Under the pieces are notes generated by a model. The model searched no databases and was not told where the DNA came from. It saw only the letters and a program-made list of their open reading frames with translations. From RGIG2206 sp045540915 (GTDB lineage: Bacteria; Bacillota; Clostridia; Oscillospirales; Acutalibacteraceae): 9,055 nt of DNA. Both the position numbers and the translations under genes were made by a program. Below, in pieces: positions 4,916 through 9,055 of this stretch (position 1 is its first letter; each line of letters starts with the position of its first letter). The stretch lies in NCBI GenBank assembly GCA_045540915.1, contig JAZQID010000055.1:1-9055 (forward strand), read 5' to 3'.

Positions 4916-5392
4916 ATGAAATATTGTACGCATTGTGGAAAAGAAATATTAGATGAAGCGGTGATATGTGTAGGATGCGGTTGTGCGGTGGAGAGCAAGG
5001 CGGCTCAGACAACAGCCCCTGCGCCCGATACGGCAACCCTGCTCAACACACTCTCGCAAAGAATCAATACCAACGCTATAATCTGGATTGCAATCGGCGC
5101 ACTTCAACTTTTGGGCGGCATTTTCGTAAATTGGGTTTTGTTGGTAGTGGGTGTCTTGAATATCATATCTTCTATTCAGGACATGAATTACCGCAAGACA
5201 TTGTTACAAAAGCCCACCGGCGTTGTTGCAAAATATGAGCCTATCGTGGGACCGGTGATCACCTTGGTCTACAACCTTGTTTTTGGCGGTATAATCGGTG
5301 TGGTAGGCTCGATATATTATTTTGTTGCAATAAGAAACTTTGTTATGGAGAACAAACTGCATTTTGCAAGCTTAGATGCAGAAAACAACTAA
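4916..5392 (+). CDS. Zinc-ribbon membrane protein, multi-helix
   Basis: The 158-aa product starts with a zinc ribbon almost the same as in the preceding gene: C4-x2-C7-x10-C18-x2-C21-x-C23. A ~30-residue A/T/P-rich linker follows, then hydrophobic stretches at about 54-86 and 111-140. Each is long enough for two helices, so 2-4 membrane segments are possible. The C-terminal tail is short and polar. The ATG at 4916 follows AAGGA (4901-4905). It lies 34 nt after the previous gene with no terminator between, so the two ribbon proteins are co-transcribed and under the same repressor. The shared ribbon with different membrane parts points to an ancient duplication or domain swap of the N-terminus. 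Function unknown. Confidence 0.85.
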   Translation: MKYCTHCGKEILDEAVICVGCGCAVESKAAQTTAPAPDTATLLNTLSQRINTNAIIWIAIGALQLLGGIFVNWVLLVVGVLNIISSIQDMNYRKTLLQKPTGVVAKYEPIVGPVITLVYNLVFGGIIGVVGSIYYFVAIRNFVMENKLHFASLDAENN

Positions 5393-5410
5393 GACGCTAT
5401 ATTTCACACA

Positions 5411-5448
5411 AAAAAATGGCACGAACGTTCGCGTTCGTGCCATTTTTT
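5411..5448. terminator. Bidirectional-type intrinsic terminator
   Basis: AAAAAATGGCACGAACG (5411-5427) pairs perfectly over 17 bp with 5432-5448 around a TTCG tetraloop, ending in six T. It closes the zinc-ribbon operon. The A-tract on the left would let it work on the minus strand too, although no minus gene needs it here. Confidence 0.95.
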
Positions 5449-5475
5449 GCGTTATACGCAGCTTTTGCTTTGTTG

Positions 5476-5504
5476 TTGCACAATTTATAAATATATGTTA
5501 GAAT
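5476..5504 (+). promoter_or_regulatory. Promoter for the HAD hydrolase gene
   Basis: TAGAAT (5499-5504) with an extended -10 TG (5496-5497), and a partial -35 TTGCAC (5476-5481) at 17 bp. The start would be near 5511, just before the ribosome binding site. Confidence 0.6.
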
Positions 5505-5520
5505 TAAAACAACATAAATT

Positions 5521-5530
5521 AAGGCGGTGA
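5521..5530 (+). promoter_or_regulatory. Ribosome binding site AAGGCGGTGA deciding the 5536 start
   Basis: Third copy of this element. It sits 5 nt before ATG 5536; the in-frame GTG at 5527 falls inside the element and cannot be the start. Confidence 0.75.
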
Positions 5531-5535
5531 ATGGA

Positions 5536-6231
5536 ATGCGACCGACCCTTTTGATAGACCTTGACGACACCCTGCTCGACTTTCACAAGGGGGAGTACAA
5601 CGCCGTCAAAAAGTCCCTCGCGCAGATGGGTTTGCCTTCTACCGACCAACTTGCCCGCCGTTACAGCGAGATCAACGACGCGCAGTGGAAGCGGCTCGAA
5701 AAGGGGGAGATAACCCGTCAGGAAGTGCTGGTCGGCCGTTTCAGGCTGCTTTTTGATGAGATGGGGGTCGACGCTTCGGCAGAGAAGATGAAGGTGGTCT
5801 ATGAGGGGCTGATATCCCAAGAGGGCAACCTTTTCTATGGCGCAAGAGAGTTGCTCGAAGCCCTGCAGGCCGACTACGACCTGTGCATCATCTCCAACGG
5901 CACAGCCGTCGTTCAGGACGCACGCATCGCCAAAACGGGACTCGCTCCCTACTTTAAGCATATCTTCATCTCCCAGCGTGTCGGGGTCAACAAGCCCAGC
6001 CCGATATTCTTCGAGCGTTGCCTTGAAGCGATGCCCGAGGTGCGCCGAGAGGACTGCCTTATCATCGGCGACAGCCTTTCTTCTGACATACAGGGCGGTA
6101 TGCTCTCGGGTATTAAGACCTGCTGGCTCAACCGCACGGGCAATACGGCCGATGGCGACATCAAGCCTGATTACGAGGTGGCCTCGTTGGACGAAATACT
6201 GCCGCTGGTAAGAAAAATTTTCGGTAATTAA
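5536..6231 (+). CDS. HAD-superfamily hydrolase, YjjG-like nucleotidase
   Basis: Cytoplasmic 231-aa phosphatase. All four HAD motifs are present: I, DLDDT with nucleophile D8 and acid D10; II, S120 in IISNG; III, K153 in VNKPSP; IV, GDS..SD with D179 and D184. A helical cap domain sits between motifs I and II (about 15-100). The order and wording (ISNG, VGVNKPSPxxFE, GDSLSSDIQGGMLSGIKTCWLN) resemble E. coli YjjG, a 5'-nucleotidase that removes non-canonical pyrimidine nucleotides, so that role is the best guess. Other HAD phosphatases share much of this pattern and the substrate is not proven. The start is ATG 5536, set by the ribosome binding site. It precedes pepF by 54 nt without a convincing terminator. 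Confidence 0.88.
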   Translation: MRPTLLIDLDDTLLDFHKGEYNAVKKSLAQMGLPSTDQLARRYSEINDAQWKRLEKGEITRQEVLVGRFRLLFDEMGVDASAEKMKVVYEGLISQEGNLFYGARELLEALQADYDLCIISNGTAVVQDARIAKTGLAPYFKHIFISQRVGVNKPSPIFFERCLEAMPEVRREDCLIIGDSLSSDIQGGMLSGIKTCWLNRTGNTADGDIKPDYEVASLDEILPLVRKIFGN

Positions 6232-6232
6232 A

Positions 6233-6249
6233 GCTGTGTAATGCACAGC
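6233..6249 (+). other. Small hairpin between HAD gene and pepF
   Basis: GCTGTG (6233-6238) pairs with CACAGC (6244-6249). An AT-rich but T-poor stretch follows, so termination is unlikely. It may simply shape the mRNA between two co-transcribed genes. Confidence 0.4.
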
Positions 6250-6285
6250 ATAATAAAAACAGAAATAACGAAGGGATGATTTATA

Positions 6286-8088
6286 ATGAGCAGACCGATA
6301 GTTGCGCGTAGCGAGGTTGAGGAGAAGTACACCTGGAACCTCAAGGACATTTTTGAAAGCGAGGACAAGTGGGTCGAGGAGTACGAGGCTCTCAAGGGCG
6401 CGCCCGACACTGTTTCCGCCTTTAAGGGCAAGCTGGCAAGCAGTGCAAAGAGCCTGCTTGAGTATTTCAAGCTCTATGACGAGTTTACTCTGCGCATCGG
6501 CAGTCTTGTCGGCTTCGCAAGCTGCAAGAGCGACGAAGACACCGGTAACAGCTACTATCAGGGACTTCGCAGTAAGGCGATAAGCGTCGTCGTCGCCATC
6601 AACAGCGCGGCCGCCTTTGCGGCGCCTGAGATCATGGCGATTCCCGAGGAGACCCTCGACGAGTTTTATAAGCAAGAGCCCGAGCTGGAGACCTATCGCC
6701 GCAGTATTTACAGCATCCGCCGCCGTGCCGCGCATATTCTTTCAGATGAGTGTGAGCGGCTGCTCGCCTCTGCAGGCGAGGTGGCAGAGGGCCCCGATAA
6801 TATCGGCAGTATCTTCAGGAACGCCGAGCTTACCTTCCCCGACGTCACCGACAGCGAGGGTAATGTTCATCCCCTGACCGACGGCACCCTCGTGCCCCTG
6901 CTCGAAAGCCCCGACGTAGAACTTCGCAGAAGAGTGTTCCAGATCTACTACAAGCGTATGGGCGAGTATAAGAACACCATCGCCGCCACCTTGGACGCCC
7001 AGTTCAAGCAGTTGCGCTTCTTTGCCGACGCGCGCAAGTACAAGGACACCCAGGAGGCTTCCCTCGACGTTACCGAGGTGCCTGTCGAGGTCTACGACAA
7101 TCTCATCGACACCGTCCGCGCCAACATCGACAAGATGTACCGCTACGTCTCCCTGCGCAAGAAGATGCTCGGAGTCGACGAGCTTCATATGTACGACGTA
7201 TACACCCCCATCGTTTCGGACGTCGCGCAGACCATTTCCTACGAGGAGGCCAAGGACACCGTCCTCGATGCCCTGCAGGTGCTGGGCGAGGACTATGTCG
7301 AACTGCTCAAAAAGGGCTTCAGCGAGCGCTGGATCGACGTATATGAGAATATCGGCAAGCGCGGCGGAGCATATTCATCGGGGGTTGCACGTCCTCATCC
7401 TTACGTCCTGCTCAACCACAAGGATAACCTTGACAGTATGTTCACCCTTGCGCACGAGATGGGACACGCTCTGCACAGCTACCACAGCTGTAAGTATCAG
7501 CCTGTGTCCACATCCGACTACGTCATCTTCGTCGCCGAGGTCGCCTCGACCTGCAACGAGATACTGCTGATGCGCTACCTGCTCGCAAAGACCGAGGACA
7601 AAAAGGAAAGAGCATATCTTATCAACCATTTCCTCGATCAGTTCAAGGGCACCGTCTATCGTCAGACGATGTTTGCCGAGTTCGAGCGTGAAATGGGACG
7701 CATTTCGGAGAGCGGAGAGGCCTTGACTGCCGACCTTCTGTGCGAGAAGTACCACGAGCTGAACAAGTTCTACTTCGGACCTGAGATGGTATCCGACGAT
7801 GAGATAGCACTTGAGTGGGCGCGCATCCCGCACTTCTTCTACAACTACTACGTCTTCCAGTATGCGACCGGCTTCTCTGCCGCCGTTGCTATCGCTAATC
7901 GCATTATGAAGGAGGGCGCGCCGGCCGTTGCCGACTACAAGAAGTTCCTTTCGGGCGGAAGCAGCGCCGACCCGATCTCCTTGCTCAAGCTGGCAGGTGT
8001 GGATATGAGCTCGCCTGCACCCATCAACGAGGCACTCAGCCTTTTCGGTGACCTCATCACCGAGATGGAGGCTCTTATCGAGGAGTAA
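6286..8088 (+). CDS. pepF: Oligoendopeptidase F (peptidase family M3)
   Basis: Cytoplasmic zinc metallopeptidase that cuts short peptides (typically about 7-17 residues) during peptide recycling or nutrition. The 600-aa product has the standard length. The zinc site H390-E391-M-G-H394 lies in TLAHEMGHALHSYHS, and the third ligand is E418 in FVAEVASTCNE, with the usual spacing for M3. The late IPHFFYNYYVFQYATG block (about 514-529) supplies the conserved substrate-binding His/Tyr residues. The N-terminal part (1-200) is the helical PepF/oligopeptidase N-domain, beginning with the typical YTWNLKDIFESEDKW. The ATG at 6286 has AAGGGATGA (6271-6279) upstream. It probably shares a transcript with the HAD gene and ends in its own hairpin terminator. 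Confidence 0.96.
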   Translation: MSRPIVARSEVEEKYTWNLKDIFESEDKWVEEYEALKGAPDTVSAFKGKLASSAKSLLEYFKLYDEFTLRIGSLVGFASCKSDEDTGNSYYQGLRSKAISVVVAINSAAAFAAPEIMAIPEETLDEFYKQEPELETYRRSIYSIRRRAAHILSDECERLLASAGEVAEGPDNIGSIFRNAELTFPDVTDSEGNVHPLTDGTLVPLLESPDVELRRRVFQIYYKRMGEYKNTIAATLDAQFKQLRFFADARKYKDTQEASLDVTEVPVEVYDNLIDTVRANIDKMYRYVSLRKKMLGVDELHMYDVYTPIVSDVAQTISYEEAKDTVLDALQVLGEDYVELLKKGFSERWIDVYENIGKRGGAYSSGVARPHPYVLLNHKDNLDSMFTLAHEMGHALHSYHSCKYQPVSTSDYVIFVAEVASTCNEILLMRYLLAKTEDKKERAYLINHFLDQFKGTVYRQTMFAEFEREMGRISESGEALTADLLCEKYHELNKFYFGPEMVSDDEIALEWARIPHFFYNYYVFQYATGFSAAVAIANRIMKEGAPAVADYKKFLSGGSSADPISLLKLAGVDMSSPAPINEALSLFGDLITEMEALIEE

Positions 8089-8098
8089 GACTGAGAAA

Positions 8099-8143
8099 AC
8101 AGCAAAGGCGGCAAGGATTACTTGCCGCCTTGACTTTTGCTGT
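8099..8143 (+). terminator. Terminator hairpin of pepF
   Basis: AAGGCGGCAAG (8105-8115) pairs perfectly with CTTGCCGCCTT (8121-8131) over a 5-nt loop. An outer pair, ACAGCAAA (8099-8106) with TTTGCTGT (8136-8143), can extend or compete with it. The U-tract is broken (TTGACTTTT), so termination may be partial. Confidence 0.7.
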
Positions 8144-8158
8144 GTTGTGGGGTATAAT
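8130..8158 (+). promoter_or_regulatory. Strong promoter for pnuC overlapping the pepF terminator
   Basis: TTGACT (8130-8135) and a perfect TATAAT (8153-8158) have the ideal 17-bp spacer. Transcription would start near 8165. The -35 box uses the last bases of the terminator stem and its tail. Confidence 0.88.
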
Positions 8159-8164
8159 CAATTA

Positions 8165-8261
8165 AAATAACAAACTGCCACCGGGTAGAGAAATGCATCA
8201 GCATTCGTGCGCACATCGTTAGGTCTTAGAAGATGTGCGTCGGATGCTTGTTTTTTGGAGG
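8165..8261 (+). promoter_or_regulatory. Structured pnuC leader with terminator-like hairpin (candidate attenuator/riboswitch)
   Basis: About 95 nt of untranslated leader. Three stems can be drawn: CTGCC/GGTAG with one wobble (8175-8188), AATGC/GCATT (8192-8205), and a long hairpin from 8200 to 8248 with about 17 pairs: AGCATTC with GGATGCT, then GCGCACATC-type pairing with GATGTGCG, a bulged T8208 and a 14-nt loop. The long hairpin is followed by TTGTTTTTT (8248-8256) and at once by the ribosome binding site GGAGG (8257-8261). Stems 2 and 3 share 8200-8205 and so exclude each other, as in an antiterminator/terminator switch. It matches no riboswitch I can name; PnuC genes are regulated by NiaR or NAD+-II riboswitches in other Firmicutes. 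Confidence 0.6.
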
Positions 8262-8266
8262 TTGAA

Positions 8267-8971
8267 ATGGCTCGCCTTAAGGGAATGTTAAACTACTTTT
8301 CAAAGAGGGAAAAGGTGATATGGATAGTCTCGGTGCTGTTGATAGCGGTGCCATTCATCATTCTCGACAGGGAGAATTTCCACACCCTCATCGCCTCAAT
8401 AATCGGCGTTACCGCCATCATATTCATCGCCAAGGGCAATCCGATCGGGCAGGTGCTGATGATAGTTTTCAGCACCATTTACGGCGTTATCTCCTTCGCT
8501 TATGCCTACTATGGCGAGGTTATTACATACCTCGGTATGACCTTGCCGATGGCTTCGGTCAGCCTCGTTTCGTGGCTGCGGCACCCATTCAAAAACAATC
8601 GCGCCGAGGTCGAGATAAACAAATTGAAGCCCAAGGAGCCCTATCTGCTTGCTCTGTGGACGGTGGCGGTCACCGTTATCGGCTACTTTGTGCTCAAACG
8701 GTTCGGCACCGCTAACCTCATTCCAAGCACGATTTCGGTGGCGACAAGCTGGACGGCGGCCTTCCTTACCTTCCGCAGAAGCCCCTATTTTGCCCTCGCC
8801 TATGCAATCAACGACGTCGTGCTTATCCTGTTATGGACCCTCGCCGCTTTTACTGATGTGTCATACATCTCGGTTGTAATGTGCTTTTGCGCCTTTTTGA
8901 TAAACGACCTGTACAGCTTTTTCAACTGGCGTAAGATGCAAAAACGGCAAGGCGAAATTGCCGACAAATAA
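8267..8971 (+). CDS. pnuC: PnuC-family vitamin/nicotinamide riboside transporter
   Basis: Membrane transporter of the PnuC family, which moves nicotinamide riboside (or, in PnuT/PnuX relatives, thiamine or riboflavin) by facilitated diffusion coupled to intracellular phosphorylation. The 234-aa product has seven to eight hydrophobic helices (about 17-33, 38-56, 59-80, 84-104, 126-144, 150-168, 175-195, 198-220). Family features include the KGNPIGQVLMIVFSTIYGVISF helix, the ITYLGMTLPMASVSLVSWLRHPF segment, and FALAYAINDVVLILLW near the C-terminus. Start at ATG 8267, with GGAGG (8257-8261) 5 nt upstream; the in-frame GTG at 8207 lies inside the leader hairpin. The substrate is probably nicotinamide riboside, but I cannot exclude another vitamin from sequence alone. 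Controlled by its own promoter and leader hairpin. Confidence 0.92.
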   Translation: MARLKGMLNYFSKREKVIWIVSVLLIAVPFIILDRENFHTLIASIIGVTAIIFIAKGNPIGQVLMIVFSTIYGVISFAYAYYGEVITYLGMTLPMASVSLVSWLRHPFKNNRAEVEINKLKPKEPYLLALWTVAVTVIGYFVLKRFGTANLIPSTISVATSWTAAFLTFRRSPYFALAYAINDVVLILLWTLAAFTDVSYISVVMCFCAFLINDLYSFFNWRKMQKRQGEIADK

Positions 8972-8972
8972 G

Positions 8973-9013
8973 AAACACCCTCAACCTTCTTTGAAAAAGG
9001 TTGAGGGTGTTTT
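8973..9013 (+). terminator. Intrinsic terminator of pnuC
   Basis: AACACCCTCAACCTT (8974-8988) pairs perfectly with AAGGTTGAGGGTGTT (8997-9011). The A8973-T9012 pair extends the stem to 16 bp, and a T-rich 3' end follows. It starts 2 nt after the stop codon. Confidence 0.92.
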
Positions 9014-9055
9014 GATATAACTTAGTCCTCGAAAACGAGGGTTGATATGGAATTC
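9013..9055. repeat. Start of a third hairpin array (C), cut by the window edge
   Basis: CCTCG-AAAA-CGAGG (9027-9040) is flanked on both sides by the short repeat TGATAT (9013-9018 and 9043-9048), and the window ends in GGAATTC, half of a further palindrome. This repeats the linker-hairpin-linker pattern of arrays A and B with a new linker. Only one full hairpin is visible, so this is tentative. Confidence 0.45.

Noticed and set aside
5485..6735. 416-codon minus-strand open frame across the HAD gene and start of pepF
   Set aside because: It is antisense to two genes with full sets of catalytic motifs, and its translation shows no family features.
8181..8190. ZTP (pfl) riboswitch suggested by ACCGGG in the pnuC leader
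   Set aside because: The other conserved pfl parts (the GACTGGCG region and the CCGCCTGGGC end) are not there, and the leader is too short.
9050..9055. EcoRI site GAATTC at the very end as a cloning border
   Set aside because: A single six-base site at the edge may be chance; there is no vector sequence.

Overview
The window looks like a chromosomal segment of a low-to-moderate GC Gram-positive bacterium (Firmicutes/Clostridia, plausibly a gut Oscillospiraceae/Ruminococcaceae-type organism). This is inferred from the 23S 3' end, strong Shine-Dalgarno sites, GTG/TTG starts, intrinsic terminators with long U-tracts, and the protein families present. The sequence alone does not fix the genus.

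Layout. Bases 1-100 are the 3' end of a 23S rRNA gene. A terminator follows with no 5S rRNA behind it, then ppa (inorganic pyrophosphatase), smpB and ssrA (tmRNA). smpB and ssrA are the two partners of trans-translation and are only 4 nt apart. A terminator closes ssrA. Next comes a dense array of small hairpins (about 1711-1891), then an AT-rich islet of two unrecognised two-helix membrane proteins (1934-2984), then a GC-richer isoprenylcysteine methyltransferase-family membrane protein (3048-3713) with its own terminator and a second hairpin array (about 3758-3908).

Bases 3938-5392 form a compact regulated cassette. A small XRE/HTH repressor on the minus strand diverges from two consecutive genes for membrane proteins with an N-terminal zinc ribbon. 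The shared intergenic region carries a perfect consensus promoter (TTGACA-17-TATAAT) with two matching 19-bp operator palindromes, one abutting the -35 and one lying between -35 and -10. A 17-bp perfect terminator hairpin ends the cassette.

Bases 5476-8971 return to GC-richer housekeeping genes: a YjjG-like HAD nucleotidase, oligoendopeptidase F (pepF, family M3), and a PnuC-type vitamin transporter. The PnuC gene has a strong promoter overlapping the pepF terminator, and its ~95-nt leader ends in a terminator-like hairpin directly against the ribosome binding site, which suggests attenuation or a riboswitch. A strong terminator follows, and the window ends in what looks like the start of a third hairpin array.

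The most interesting signals are the hairpin arrays, each placed just downstream of an intrinsic terminator and each built from a short linker repeat specific to that locus; the XRE-operator/zinc-ribbon cassette; the pnuC leader; and a tmRNA tag that appears to begin with Asp rather than Ala.
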